A stretch of 64,000 nucleotides of DNA from Streptomyces pactum (GCF_016031615.1 NZ_JACYXC010000001.1:6262001-6326000); one strand, 5' to 3'. Positions 16,793-26,094 are shown, numbered from the stretch's first letter. Notes: generated by a model from the sequence alone, not told the origin. Numbers and translations are program-made.

Positions 16793-17656
16793 TCAGCGCT
16801 TGCCGATGAGGTTCGCCGGGAACGCGCCCGCCTCGGCGGCCCGCGCCGCGAACGCCCCGGCCAGTTCGGTGAGCCGGGCCACCCCGGCCGCCCCCAGGTG
16901 CTCGAAGGGGGCCGCGTCGAGCCGGTCGGTGGCGTCCTCCAGGGACTCCCGCAGCTCACGGCCGGCCTCGGTCAGCTCGCCGGCGGCGTCCAGCAGTCCG
17001 CGCCCGCGCAACCGGTCCTCGGCCGCCGACCACTCCTCGGGGGACCAGCCGCGGGTCCGCAGCACCCACTCCGGGGACATCCCCCTCCCGCCGGCGGTGT
17101 GACTGACCAGCGACTCCACCGGGTCCAGCCCGGCGTGCACCAGGGTGACCGTGTGGACGTCGCCGCGGTGCTCGCGCAGCAGGGTGGCGGCGTGCCACAG
17201 CGCCAGGTGCGGGGCGTCCGGCACCGGCAGGTCGGCGTGCGCCGAGTACAGCGGCCGGGCCTCCCGGACACACGCCTCGGTCGCCCGCAGCGCCAGCCCG
17301 GCCGCCTCGGCCATCTCGGGGGAGCCGACCACCTCGTCGCCGAGTATCCGCCGCAGCATCGAGTCGGCGGCCCGCAACCGGGCTTCCAGCGCCTCCTCCG
17401 GGGTGATCGACGACCACAGCCCGGGCAGGTGACGGGCCACGACCTCGTGCTTGAAGTTGTGGAACACGGCGGTCACCGTGCCCGGCCCCACCCGTCCCAG
17501 GGCCGACGCGCGGTTGGCCAGGTAGGCGGCCATCCAGTCCGTCACCCCGAACTTCGCCACCTCCTCCCGGTAGTCGCCGGTGAAGTAGATGGCCGAGTGG
17601 AGCGGGTTGAGAACGCGCTGGCAGCGCCGCGCGGCATGTGCGGGCAGTGTCGTCAT
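16793..17656 (-). CDS. SCO6745-like (SalK-type) protein
   Basis: A 287-residue cytosolic, largely helical protein resembling the actinobacterial SCO6745 family (SalK/winged-helix-like). Family features are the N-terminal RVLNPLHSAIYFTGD, the segment ASALGRVGPGTVTAVFHNFK with VVARHLPGLW, and the C-terminal RGWSPEEWSAAEDRLRGRGLL, which looks like a winged-helix repeat (GELTEAG). The molecular role is not established. The ATG at 17656 is the start because the upstream extension is low-complexity Pro/Ala sequence. No operon partners. Confidence 0.8.
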   Translation of the reverse strand: MTTLPAHAARRCQRVLNPLHSAIYFTGDYREEVAKFGVTDWMAAYLANRASALGRVGPGTVTAVFHNFKHEVVARHLPGLWSSITPEEALEARLRAADSMLRRILGDEVVGSPEMAEAAGLALRATEACVREARPLYSAHADLPVPDAPHLALWHAATLLREHRGDVHTVTLVHAGLDPVESLVSHTAGGRGMSPEWVLRTRGWSPEEWSAAEDRLRGRGLLDAAGELTEAGRELRESLEDATDRLDAAPFEHLGAAGVARLTELAGAFAARAAEAGAFPANLIGKR

Positions 17657-18028
17657 GACGGGCACGCTACCGCCGGGCGGCCGGGCCCGGGAGGGTTTCC
17701 CGGAGCTGAGCGACCGCTGAGTATGCGTGGTGGACGCGGTGCCCCGGGCCGGACGCCCGCGGGGTGCGGCGGGTGGGGTGCCGGACGGGGCCGGTGGGCC
17801 GGTGCCGGGCGGGCCCGGTGCCGCGGCGGCGGGAGCGCGGTGCGGTGCGGGCCGGCGGGCGGTGCGGCTGTGGCCCGGTGGGTTCGGTGGGCGGTACGGC
17901 CGCGTGCGGACGTGTGCCGCGGGGGCCGGACCTCCGGCCGCCGTGGGCCCCGTGGCGGGCGGCGGGACGGTACGCATCCCGGCGCACCCGGCGCCGGGTT
18001 GGCACGGCGGGGCGCCGGGGCCCGGTGA
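17657..18028. other. Gene-free GC-rich stretch
   Basis: There are 372 bases of G/C-rich low-complexity sequence (many GGTGCGG, GGGCCGG and similar runs) between two minus-strand genes. A short AT-richer patch at 17705-17730 just upstream of the SCO6745-like gene may hold its promoter. No gene or strong hairpin was seen. Confidence 0.45.
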
Positions 18029-18850
18029 TCAGCGGGCCGGCGGCGTCCAGGGGAACCGGGGCGGCCGGCGCTCCAGGTAGGCGGCCACCCCTTCGGCCTC
18101 CTCGCCGGCGGCCCGCCCCTGCGCCTCCCAGTGGGCGACCCGGCCGGGCGCGGCGGGGCCGGCCGTGAACTCCTTGGCGGCGGCCTGGGTGAGGGCGGAG
18201 CGGGAGGTGAGGACCGCGGTGAACTCCGCCACCCGCTTCTCCAGACCGCCCGCGGGCACCACCTCGTCGATCAGCCCGGTGCGCAGCGCCCGGTCGGCGT
18301 CGATCAACTCGGCCGAAAACAGCAGGTACTTGGCGGTCGCCGGACCGACCAGCGCGGTCAGGCGCCGGGTGGCGGAGGGCGGGTAGACCACACCGAGCCG
18401 GGCCGGGGTGACCCCGAACCGGCTGCCCTCCTCGGCGAACCGCAGGTCGCAGGCGGCGGCCAGCTGGCAGCCACCGCCCACACAGGAGCCCCGTACGGCG
18501 GCCAGGGTGGGCTTGGGGAAGGCGGCCAGTGCCTCCTCGGCGGCGACCGCGAGATCCTTGGGACCGGTGTCCGGGCCGGTGTCCGGGTCGGCGAGGGAGG
18601 CGATGTCGGCGCCCGCGCAGAAGGTGTCCCCGGCGCCGGTGAGCACCAGCACCCGCACCGCCGGGTCGGCCGCCCAGCCGGCCAGCAGGGCCGGCAGCTC
18701 GCGCCACATGCCGGGGGTCATGGCGTTCCGCCTGGCCGGGTTGCGGATGACGACGGTGGCGACGCCGCCGCCGACCCGGTGCTCCAGGCCCGGTGCCACC
18801 GCCGGCTCCGGAGCGGCCGGAGCGCCGGACGCGGGCTTCATGAGCTCCAT
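18029..18850 (-). CDS. Enoyl-CoA hydratase/isomerase family protein
   Basis: A 273-residue crotonase-fold enzyme acting on CoA thioesters. The oxyanion-hole segments are present: FCAGADIASLAD and VRGSCVGGGCQLAAACDLRFA. The position after GGGC has Gln rather than the Glu of the classical hydratase pair, and FGVTPARLGVVYPP follows, so it may be an isomerase or other crotonase rather than a hydratase. The ATG at 18850 gives MELMKPASG; a second ATG three codons later is equally possible. The N-terminal 20 residues are Pro/Ala-rich. It lies divergently from the RsbW-like ATPase gene. Confidence 0.88.
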   Translation of the reverse strand: MELMKPASGAPAAPEPAVAPGLEHRVGGGVATVVIRNPARRNAMTPGMWRELPALLAGWAADPAVRVLVLTGAGDTFCAGADIASLADPDTGPDTGPKDLAVAAEEALAAFPKPTLAAVRGSCVGGGCQLAAACDLRFAEEGSRFGVTPARLGVVYPPSATRRLTALVGPATAKYLLFSAELIDADRALRTGLIDEVVPAGGLEKRVAEFTAVLTSRSALTQAAAKEFTAGPAAPGRVAHWEAQGRAAGEEAEGVAAYLERRPPRFPWTPPAR

Positions 18851-18984
18851 ACGGCGGGATGGTACCGGGGACCGGCGGACGCCCCGGGCCCCGGCCGGGT
18901 ACGGACCGGCCGGGCGGCCGGGCGCGGCGAACCGGAAGAAGGCTGTCGAGTCCGGCCGGCCGTTCCGCCCACGGCAGTCGAAAG

Positions 18985-19014
18985 AAGTCAGAAGTCATCG
19001 ATAGTTGCTGACTT
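18985..19014. promoter_or_regulatory. Inverted repeat upstream of RsbW-like ATPase gene
   Basis: AAGTCAG (18985-18991) and CTGACTT (19008-19014) are inverted 7-base arms with a 16-base spacer, and an extra AAGTCA lies at 18992-18997. The patch is AT-richer than its surroundings and sits in the divergent gap between the enoyl-CoA hydratase and ATPase genes. It is a plausible operator. Confidence 0.45.
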
Positions 19015-19093
19015 ATGTTCAGTGGCCGGGAGATCCCTCTGTGATTCTCAACACTCGTCGTCAGTGTCGAGCGGCGATGGGCGGTTATCGGAC

Positions 19094-19813
19094 ATGGAGA
19101 TGCTGGGGAACACCCCGCCGGACCACGGACGGACGGCGCCCCCCACGCCACCCGTCTGCGAAGGGGTGTGGCGCTTCACCGCCCCCGCACTGGACTCCTC
19201 CGTGCCCCGGGCCCGGCACGCGGTGCGGGAGCTGCTGGCGCAGCGGCGGGTGCCGGTCACCGAGGAGCAGGCGCAGAGCCTGCTGCTGATCGTCTCGGAA
19301 CTGGTCACCAACGCGGTACGGCACGCCGCGCTGCTCTCCCCGCAGATCACCGTGGAGGTCCGGGTCGGCGGGGGATGGGTGCGGCTGGCCGTGGAGGACG
19401 ACCATCCGTACCGGCCCAAGGCACTCCAGGCCGACCCCGGGCGCACCGGCGGGCGGGGCCTGCTCCTGGTCCAGGCGCTCGCCGAGGAGGCCGGGGGCAC
19501 CTACGACGTGGACCACATCCCGAGCGGCGGCAAGGCGGTCTGGGCCGCGCTGCCGCTGCCCGCCGCGCCGCCGCCCGGCGCCGAGCCGGCGGCCGGATCC
19601 GTACCGGCGCCCGCCCCCGCGCCGCCGGCCGGGCCCGTCCCGCCGTTCGCGACCGCCGGGCCCGCGGAGCACGGGGCCCCGGTGCGGCCGGGCGCCCCGG
19701 TGTGGCCGGCCGGTCCGGCAGCGGCGCGTCCGCCGGCCGGTCCCGCGCCCGCCGGGCCGGTGCCGCCCGCCGCCCCGGTGCCGCCGGTCACCAACCCGCG
19801 GCGGCCCCGGTGA
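19094..19813 (+). CDS. RsbW-like ATP-binding (HATPase_c_2) regulatory protein with Pro/Ala tail
   Basis: Anti-sigma/serine-kinase-like ATPase. The first 150 residues hold the GHKL fold: the N-box LLLIVSELVTNAVRHA, then LAVEDD, and the G-box GRTGGRGLLLVQALAEE. Proteins of this type in Streptomyces modulate sigma factors or anti-anti-sigma partners, but no partner gene is adjacent. The remaining roughly 90 residues are a Pro/Ala/Gly-rich low-complexity tail, which is unusual for this family. The ATG at 19094 is used; an in-frame GTG about 11 codons upstream is an alternative, and neither has a strong ribosome-binding site. Its 3' end overlaps the convergent idi gene by 26 bases. Confidence 0.85.
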   Translation: MEMLGNTPPDHGRTAPPTPPVCEGVWRFTAPALDSSVPRARHAVRELLAQRRVPVTEEQAQSLLLIVSELVTNAVRHAALLSPQITVEVRVGGGWVRLAVEDDHPYRPKALQADPGRTGGRGLLLVQALAEEAGGTYDVDHIPSGGKAVWAALPLPAAPPPGAEPAAGSVPAPAPAPPAGPVPPFATAGPAEHGAPVRPGAPVWPAGPAAARPPAGPAPAGPVPPAAPVPPVTNPRRPR

Positions 19814-20402
19814 TCTCCCGGATCACCGGCCGGGCGGCGTCCAGCACGGTGGGGAACCAGGCCGAGAACGGAGCCGTCCCGAGCAGCGCGTCCAGCTCCG
19901 CCGGGGTGACGAACGCGGTCTGGGCGATCTCCTCCGGGTCCGGCCGCGGCACGGCCTCCACCAGCCCGGCGAAGAGGTGGTTGTACTCCTGCTCCACCAG
20001 GCCCGACGCCGGGTCGGGGTGGTTGTACCGGACCCGGCCGGCCTCCCGCAGCAGCACCGGGCCGAGCCCCAGCTCCTCCCCGGTCCGCCGGGCCGCCGCG
20101 GCGAACGGCGGCTCGCCCGGGTAGGGGTGGCCGCAGCAGGTGTTGGACCACACGCCGGGGGAGTGGTACTTGCCCAGCGCCCGGCGCTGGAGCAGCAGCC
20201 GCCCGGCGGAGTCGAAGAGGAAGACCGAGAAGGCCCGGTGCAGCCGGCCCGGCGCCCGGTGGGCGGAGAGCTTCTCCGCGGTGCCGATCGTGTTGCCGTC
20301 CTCGTCGACCAGCTCCAGCATGATCGGTTCGGTGCGCCCGTTCGGCGCGGCGGCCACGGCGGTGGGATCGGCGGTGCGGCCATCGGCAGGTGTGATCGGC
20401 AT
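19788..20402 (-). CDS. idi: Isopentenyl-diphosphate delta-isomerase (type 1, Nudix fold)
   Basis: Converts isopentenyl diphosphate to dimethylallyl diphosphate, supplying allylic primers for isoprenoids such as the hopanoids made by the operon 30 kb to the right. The 204-residue protein has the type 1 active-site Cys motif NTCCGHPYPGE and the Nudix-like ARRTGEELGL. The catalytic Glu-bearing QEYNHLF is followed by a type-1-like C-terminus. The ATG at 20402 is preceded by GAGG six bases away; the ATG two codons earlier would place that site too close. It is monocistronic and convergent with the RsbW-like gene. Confidence 0.95.
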   Translation of the reverse strand: MPITPADGRTADPTAVAAAPNGRTEPIMLELVDEDGNTIGTAEKLSAHRAPGRLHRAFSVFLFDSAGRLLLQRRALGKYHSPGVWSNTCCGHPYPGEPPFAAAARRTGEELGLGPVLLREAGRVRYNHPDPASGLVEQEYNHLFAGLVEAVPRPDPEEIAQTAFVTPAELDALLGTAPFSAWFPTVLDAARPVIREITGAAAGW

Positions 20403-21228
20403 GACCATCCTCGTTGTCGGTCGGGCCTTCAAGTCTCGCCTACATTCCGTCCCGCGACCATGGAACGACGGCGCGTCACGGACCCGGCGGCACCCGGGTG
20501 ACCGGGTGCCCGCCCGGTCACGGCCGGACCGCGCGGCGCCGGCCGCCGGGGCCTGCGCCCGGCCCGCCGGGGCCACCCCGCGGGGCGCGGCGCGTCCGGC
20601 GGAGCCCCGCCGGCCCGGTGCGGCGGACCGCCAGGAGGTACGGACGGGGTCCGCGTTGCGTCCCCGGCCCGCCCGGCCCCGGCCCGGCGCGCCCCGGCCG
20701 GGCCGTTCCCCCGGGCACGTACGCCGGAAGTCCCCGGCCCCGGCCCGGCACACCCGGCCGGACCGTTCCCCGGGCACGTATGCCGGGTCGCCGGCCCGTC
20801 CGCGATGGGGCCGACCGGGCCCGGTAGTCGCCGGGTGTTCCCGGCCGCGGGCCGCCGGGCCGTGGCGCCCGACCGCCGGTCCGGGAGCGCCCGGCACCCG
20901 TGGGGGTGTCCGTCGACGTCTTCGGCTGCCGCGCCCCGGGTCGGACCCGCCTGCCCGACCCGCCCGCCTGCCGGGGCCCCACCGGTCGGGGCCCACCGGC
21001 CGCCGGGCCCCGCAGACCGGCCGCGCGGACCTCCGGCCGGGCCACGTCTGCGACCCCGCCCCGCGAGCCGGCCCCGTCGTGCCCGCGACCGAACCCCGGA
21101 GGCCGGCCCGTCGCACCCCGTGGACCGGACCCACCGCGCCGCCGGCCCGGTCCGCCGGCCAGGTGCGTCCCGCCCGCCTGCCCGACCCGACCGCCGGCTC
21201 CGCCGCGCCGCGGGCCGGGTCCCGCGGG
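20403..21228. other. Long gene-free GC-rich stretch with a repeated segment
   Basis: These 826 bases have no supported gene on either strand. A segment GTTCCC(C)CGGGCACGTAYGCCGG occurs twice, at about 20705-20727 and 20764-20786, each time after a GGCC/GGACC. The CGGGCACGTA core is partly palindromic. The rest is GC-rich low-complexity sequence. It separates idi from the envelope cluster. Confidence 0.45.
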
Positions 21229-22215
21229 TCAGCCGCGCCGCGCCTCCGGCCGGTGCAGGCACCAGCCGTCCCACGCCGACTCCACCATCTCCCGCACCCC
21301 GTACCGGGCGGTCCAGCCCAGCTCCTCACCGATCAGCGCGGCGGAGCCCACCACCCGCGCCGGGTCGCCGGGCCGGCGCGGCTCCACCCGGGGCTCCAGC
21401 CCGGTGCGGCCGGTGACCTCCAGCACCAGGCCGGCCATCTCGCGTACCGACACGCCCCGGCCGGTGCCGATGTTCAGCGTCAGGTCGCCCGCGCCGCGCC
21501 GCTCCGCCAGCCGCCGGGCCACCGCCACGTGCGCCGAGGCCAGGTCGGCCACGTGGACGTAGTCCCGGACACAGGTGCCGTCCGGGGTCGGGTAGTCGTC
21601 GCCGAAGATCAGCGGCGGCTCGCCGCGGGTCACCCGCTCGAACATCATCGGCACCACGTTGGACACCCCGGTGTCCGCCAGCTCCGGACGGGCCGCCCCG
21701 GCCACGTTGAAGTAGCGCAGGCAGGCGGTGGTCACGCCGTGCGCCGCGCCCACCGCCCGCACCAGCCACTCCCCGGCCAGCTTGGTCTCCCCGTAGGGGT
21801 TCACCGGGGCGCACGGCAGGTCCTCGGTCACCAGGTCCACGTCCGGGGTGCCGTAGACGGCGGCGGAGGAGGAGAACAGGAAGCTGCCGACGCCGGCCGC
21901 GGTGACCGCCTCCAGCAGCACCGTCAGCCCGTGCACGTTCTCCCGGTAGTAGTGCAGCGGCCGCTGCACCGACTCGCCGACCTGCTTGCGCGCGGCCAGG
22001 TGCACCACCCCCTCCACCGACAGCTCGGCGAGGGTGCGGTCCAGCAGCTCCCGGTCGAGTGTGGAACCGGTCACCAGCGGCACGCCCTCCGGCAGCCGCC
22101 GCGCCGCGCCGGAGGACAGGTCGTCGAGCACCGCCACCCGCAGCCCGGCCTCCGCCATGGCCCGCACGACATGCGCCCCGATATATCCGGCACCACCAGT
22201 GATCAGCCACGTCAT
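21229..22215 (-). CDS. galE: UDP-glucose 4-epimerase-like NAD-dependent epimerase
   Basis: Extended short-chain dehydrogenase of 328 residues that interconverts UDP-hexoses, expected to supply UDP-galactose or a similar sugar. The N-terminal NAD motif is ITGGAGYIGAH. The catalytic Ser is in SSSAAVYG and the Tyr/Lys pair in NPYGETKLAGE. The GalE-typical QVGESV and DGTCVRDYVHVADLA segments are present. The ATG at 22215 lies just before the first strand. It diverges from the glycopolymer cluster starting at 22473 and may provide its sugar precursor. The exact substrate is not proven by sequence. Confidence 0.9.
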   Translation of the reverse strand: MTWLITGGAGYIGAHVVRAMAEAGLRVAVLDDLSSGAARRLPEGVPLVTGSTLDRELLDRTLAELSVEGVVHLAARKQVGESVQRPLHYYRENVHGLTVLLEAVTAAGVGSFLFSSSAAVYGTPDVDLVTEDLPCAPVNPYGETKLAGEWLVRAVGAAHGVTTACLRYFNVAGAARPELADTGVSNVVPMMFERVTRGEPPLIFGDDYPTPDGTCVRDYVHVADLASAHVAVARRLAERRGAGDLTLNIGTGRGVSVREMAGLVLEVTGRTGLEPRVEPRRPGDPARVVGSAALIGEELGWTARYGVREMVESAWDGWCLHRPEARRG

Positions 22216-22472
22216 GACAGGCACCCTATCCAGCACCGTGCCCGGGGGCGTTTGTCGTCCGGCGGCGCGATCCACCATGATGATCGCGGCAGACGCAACC
22301 ATCGATCACCCGATCGTGCGGTGAATGTGCGGTGAACGGGCGCTTCCACGCATCCGATAGCCTCTGCCGACGTGCCGCCCGCCCCCGGCGGAGCGCGGAG
22401 CGCGCGCCGCCCGCTGCCCCGGGGCCCGGACGGGTCAGGCCGTCCATGCCGGAAGCCAAGGAGTGAGTTCGT

Positions 22473-24284
22473 CTGTCGACCGCCATTCTCACCGGTCCGC
22501 CGGTCGTCGGCTCGTCCCTGACGGAGGACCTGGCCGCCCTGGGCTTCGCGGTGCGCCCGGCCGCCGACGCCGCCGCCGCCGCGGCCCAGCTCACCGCCGT
22601 CCCGGCCGGTGAGCGCGTCGCCGTGGTGGACACCCGGTTCCTGGGCCACCGCCACGCGCTGCGCCTGGCACTGACCGACCCCCGCTTCCCCGCCGCCGCC
22701 GTGGACGGCGCGCTGACCGCCGCCCCGGAGGCCCGCGAGGAGCTGGCCCGGGCGCTGGCCGCGCGGGCCGGCCGAGCGCCGGCCGAGCGGCCCGCCGGCC
22801 CGCTGCCGGACGCGCTCGCCGCCGATCTGCTCGGCGCCGGCGTCCCCGTCCACCGGCCGGAGCTGGGCGCCCTGGTGGCCGCCGTGCCCGACGCCCCCGA
22901 GGAGCGGGCCGCCGCCCGCGCCGCGGTCGCCGCCGTCGACGAGGAGGAGGTCCGGCTGCGGTCCGCGGTGAAGTCCCGGGACGGGTTCTTCACCACCTTC
23001 TGCGTCAGCCCCTACTCGCGTTACCTGGCCCGCTGGTGCGCCCGCCGCGGCCTGACCCCGAACCAGGTCACCACCGCCTCGCTGCTCACCGCGCTGATCG
23101 CGGCCGGCTGCGCGGCCACCGGCACCCGGCCCGGGTTCGTCGCGGCCGGGGTGCTGCTGATCGCCTCGTTCGTGCTCGACTGCACCGACGGCCAGCTCGC
23201 CCGCTACGCGCTGCGCTACTCCACCCTCGGGGCCTGGCTGGACGCCACCTTCGACCGGGCCAAGGAGTACGCGTTCTACGCGGGCCTGGCCCTCGGTGCC
23301 GCCAACGCCTCCGGCGACGACGTCTGGGCGCTCGCGCTGGGCGCCATGGTGCTCCAGACCTGCCGCCACGTGGTCGACTTCTCGTTCAACGAGGCCAACC
23401 ACGACGCCACCGGCAACACCAGTCCCACCGCGGCCCTGTCGGACCGCCTGGACAGCGTGGGCTGGACCGTCTGGGCCCGGCGCATGATCGTGCTGCCGAT
23501 CGGGGAGCGCTGGGCGCTGATAGCGGTGCTCACGGCCATCACCACGCCCCGGATCACCCTGGTCGTGCTGCTCGTCGGCTGCGCGTTCGCCGCCTGCTAC
23601 ACCACCGCCGGGCGGGTGCTGCGCTCGGTCACCCGCAAGGCGCACCGCACCGACCGGGCGGCCGGCGCGCTGGCCGACCTCGCCGACACCGGACCGCTCG
23701 CCGAGGGCTGCGCCGCCGCGCTGCGCGGGGCGGTCCGCCGGCTGCCCGGCCTCGCCGCCCCGGTCCTGACGCTGCTCGGCGCGCCGGCCGTCGTCACGGT
23801 CGCGGCCATCGCCCCGTTCGGCGGCGTCTGGCCGGTCGTCGCCGCCCTCGGCTACGCGCTCACCTCGGGCGCGGCCGTGGCCCGCCCGCTGAAGGGCCCG
23901 CTGGACTGGCTGGTGCCGCCGCTGTTCCGGGCCGCGGAGTACACCACCGTGCTGGTCCTCGCGGCCCGCTCGGAGGTGAACGGCGCCTTGCCGGCGGCTT
24001 TCGGGCTGGTGGCAGCGGTCGCCTACCATCACTACGACACGGTGTACCGCATCCGCGGTGGCACCGGCGCGCCGCCGCGCCTGCTGGTGAGGCTCACCGG
24101 CGGGCACGAGGGACGGACGCTGGCCGTCACGGCCGCCGCCGCGCTCTGGCACGACCAAGGCTTCACCATCGCGCTGACGGCCCTCGCGGGGGTCCTGGCG
24201 CTGGCGGTGCTCATCGAGAGCATCCGCTTCTGGGTGTCCTCCGGAGCACCCGCAGTACACGACGGAACAGGAGAACCCGCATGA
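22473..24284 (+). CDS. CDP-alcohol phosphatidyltransferase with DUF5941 region
   Basis: Membrane phosphotransferase of about 603 residues. The middle carries the complete CDP-alcohol phosphotransferase signature, beginning DCTDGQLARY and ending GAWLDATFDRAKE, so it should transfer a phospho-alcohol from a CDP-activated donor. The C-terminal third is a multi-helix membrane region of the DUF5941 type; the N-terminal domain (about 150 residues) is soluble. The start is odd. The coding sequence (STAILTGPPVVGSSLTEDL...) extends upstream of the first GTG (22551) to a stop at 22464, and the only start-like codon there is CTG 22473, which has AAGGAG nine bases upstream. The next gene overlaps its stop by four bases (ATGA). 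Confidence 0.82.
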   Translation: MSTAILTGPPVVGSSLTEDLAALGFAVRPAADAAAAAAQLTAVPAGERVAVVDTRFLGHRHALRLALTDPRFPAAAVDGALTAAPEAREELARALAARAGRAPAERPAGPLPDALAADLLGAGVPVHRPELGALVAAVPDAPEERAAARAAVAAVDEEEVRLRSAVKSRDGFFTTFCVSPYSRYLARWCARRGLTPNQVTTASLLTALIAAGCAATGTRPGFVAAGVLLIASFVLDCTDGQLARYALRYSTLGAWLDATFDRAKEYAFYAGLALGAANASGDDVWALALGAMVLQTCRHVVDFSFNEANHDATGNTSPTAALSDRLDSVGWTVWARRMIVLPIGERWALIAVLTAITTPRITLVVLLVGCAFAACYTTAGRVLRSVTRKAHRTDRAAGALADLADTGPLAEGCAAALRGAVRRLPGLAAPVLTLLGAPAVVTVAAIAPFGGVWPVVAALGYALTSGAAVARPLKGPLDWLVPPLFRAAEYTTVLVLAARSEVNGALPAAFGLVAAVAYHHYDTVYRIRGGTGAPPRLLVRLTGGHEGRTLAVTAAAALWHDQGFTIALTALAGVLALAVLIESIRFWVSSGAPAVHDGTGEPA

Positions 24285-25033
24285 TCGGCCTCGTGCTGGC
24301 CGCCGGCGCCGGACGGCGTCTGCGTCCCTACACCGACACCCTCCCCAAGGCCCTGGTGCCGGTCGGGCCCGAGGGCCGGGAGGACAGCCTCACCGTCCTC
24401 GACCTCACCCTGGGCAACTTCGCGGAGGTCGGTCTGACCGAGGTCGCGATCGTGGTCGGCTACCGCAAGGAAGCGGTGTACGAGCGCAAGGCCGCCCTGG
24501 AGGCCAAGTACGGCCTGAAGCTCACCCTGATCGACAACGACAAGGCCGAGGAGTGGAACAACGCCTACTCCCTGTGGTGCGCCCGTGACGTGCTGCGGCA
24601 CGGCGTGATCCTGGCCAACGGCGACACCGTGCACCCGGTCTCGGTGGAGCGGACGCTGCTGGACGCCCGCGGCGAGGGCAAGAAGATCATCCTCGCCCTG
24701 GACACCGCCAAGCAGCTCGCCGACGAGGAGATGAAGGTCGTCACCGAGCCCGGCAAGGGCGTGCGGCGCATCACCAAGCTGATGGACCCGGCCGAGGCCA
24801 CCGGCGAGTACATCGGCGTCACCCTGATCGAGGGCGAGGCCGCCGCCGACCTGGCCGACGCGCTGAAGGCCACCTTCGAGCGCGACCCCGACCTCTACTA
24901 CGAGGACGGGTACCAGGAGCTGGTCAACCGCGGCTTCACCGTCGACGTGGCGCCGATCGGCGAGGTCAGCTGGGTGGAGATCGACAACCACGACGATCTG
25001 GCGAAGGGCCGTGAGATCGCGTGCCGGTACTGA
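24281..25033 (+). CDS. Sugar/polyol-phosphate nucleotidyltransferase
   Basis: A 250-residue nucleotidyltransferase that should activate a phosphorylated small molecule as its CDP or NDP derivative. LVLAAGAGRRLRPYTDTLPK is the nucleotide-binding signature. ILANGD is the metal-binding strand. NNAYSLWCARD resembles the NxYSL motif of phosphocholine and inositol-1-phosphate cytidylyltransferases (LicC/IPCT). Its position between a CDP-alcohol phosphotransferase and a glycerol-1-phosphate-dehydrogenase-like gene fits a cytidylyltransferase making the CDP-alcohol donor; this is inference. The start ATG overlaps the previous stop and the end overlaps the next start by 13 bases, indicating tight translational coupling. 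Confidence 0.87.
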   Translation: MIGLVLAAGAGRRLRPYTDTLPKALVPVGPEGREDSLTVLDLTLGNFAEVGLTEVAIVVGYRKEAVYERKAALEAKYGLKLTLIDNDKAEEWNNAYSLWCARDVLRHGVILANGDTVHPVSVERTLLDARGEGKKIILALDTAKQLADEEMKVVTEPGKGVRRITKLMDPAEATGEYIGVTLIEGEAAADLADALKATFERDPDLYYEDGYQELVNRGFTVDVAPIGEVSWVEIDNHDDLAKGREIACRY

Positions 25034-26094
25034 CCCGACTCATCCCCTCGCCGGTTGTCGTCGACATCCGTGCCGGGGCCCTGGATGACCTGGCGGGGGT
25101 GCTGGCCGACCAGCGCATCTCCGCCTCGGGGAAGCTGGCGGTGGCGATCAGCGGCGGCTCCGGGGCGGTGCTGCGCGAGCGGCTCGCCCCGGCGCTGCCC
25201 GGCGCCTCCTGGTACGAGGTCGGCGGCGGCACCCTGGACGACGCGATCAAGCTCGCCGACGCCATGAAGTCCGGCCACTACGACGCGGTGGTCGGACTCG
25301 GCGGCGGCAAGATCATCGACTGCGCCAAGTTCGCCGCCGCCCGGATCGGCCTGCCGCTGGTCGCGGTCGCCACCAACCTCTCCCACGACGGGCTGTGCTC
25401 GCCGGTCGCCACCCTGGACAACGACGCGGGCCGCGGCTCCTACGGCGTGCCCAACCCGATCGCCGTCGTCATCGACCTGGACGTGATCCGCGAGGCCCCG
25501 GTCCGCTTCGTCCGCTCCGGCATCGGCGACGCGCTGTCCAACATCTCCGCGGTCGCGGACTGGGAGCTGGCGCACCGCGAGACGGGCGAGCAGATCGACG
25601 GCCTGGCCGCGGCGATCGCCCGCCAGGCCGGCGAGGCGGTGCTGCGGCACCCCGGGGGCGTCGGCGACGACGGCTTCCTCACCGTGCTCGCCGAGGGCCT
25701 GGTACTCACCGGCATCTCGATGTCGGTCGCCGGTGACAGCCGCCCGGCGTCCGGCGCCTGCCACGAGATCAACCACGCCTTCGACCTGCTGTTCCCCAAG
25801 CGCGCCGCCAGCCACGGCGAGCAGTGCGGACTGGGGGCCGCCTTCGCGATGCACCTGCGCGGGGCCCACGAGGACTCGGCGCTCATGGCCGAGGTGCTGC
25901 ACCGGCACGGGCTGCCCGTGCTGCCCGAGGAGATCGGCTTCACCGTGGACGAGTTCGTCCGGGTGGTGGAGTTCGCCCCGCAGACCCGTCCGGGGCGCTA
26001 CACGATCCTCGAACACCTGGACCTGTCCACCGACCAGATCAGGGACGCGTACGCCGACTATGCCAAAGCAGTCAGTCAAGCCATCAGTGGCTGA
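25021..26094 (+). CDS. Iron-containing alcohol dehydrogenase family / glycerol-1-phosphate dehydrogenase-like protein
   Basis: A 357-residue NAD(P)-dependent dehydrogenase resembling archaeal-type sn-glycerol-1-phosphate dehydrogenase and bacterial AraM. VVGLGGGKIIDCAKFAA is the nucleotide-binding loop. Metal ligands fit TNLSHDGLCSPVA (Asp), SRPASGACHEINHAFD (His) and ASHGEQCG (His), the Asp-His-His triad of that family. It would reduce dihydroxyacetone phosphate, or another ketose phosphate, to the polyol phosphate used by the flanking nucleotidyltransferase and CDP-alcohol phosphotransferases. The GTG at 25021 is inside the previous gene. Its end overlaps the next gene by 35 bases. The activity is inferred from motifs and context. 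Confidence 0.85.
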   Translation: MPVLTRLIPSPVVVDIRAGALDDLAGVLADQRISASGKLAVAISGGSGAVLRERLAPALPGASWYEVGGGTLDDAIKLADAMKSGHYDAVVGLGGGKIIDCAKFAAARIGLPLVAVATNLSHDGLCSPVATLDNDAGRGSYGVPNPIAVVIDLDVIREAPVRFVRSGIGDALSNISAVADWELAHRETGEQIDGLAAAIARQAGEAVLRHPGGVGDDGFLTVLAEGLVLTGISMSVAGDSRPASGACHEINHAFDLLFPKRAASHGEQCGLGAAFAMHLRGAHEDSALMAEVLHRHGLPVLPEEIGFTVDEFVRVVEFAPQTRPGRYTILEHLDLSTDQIRDAYADYAKAVSQAISG

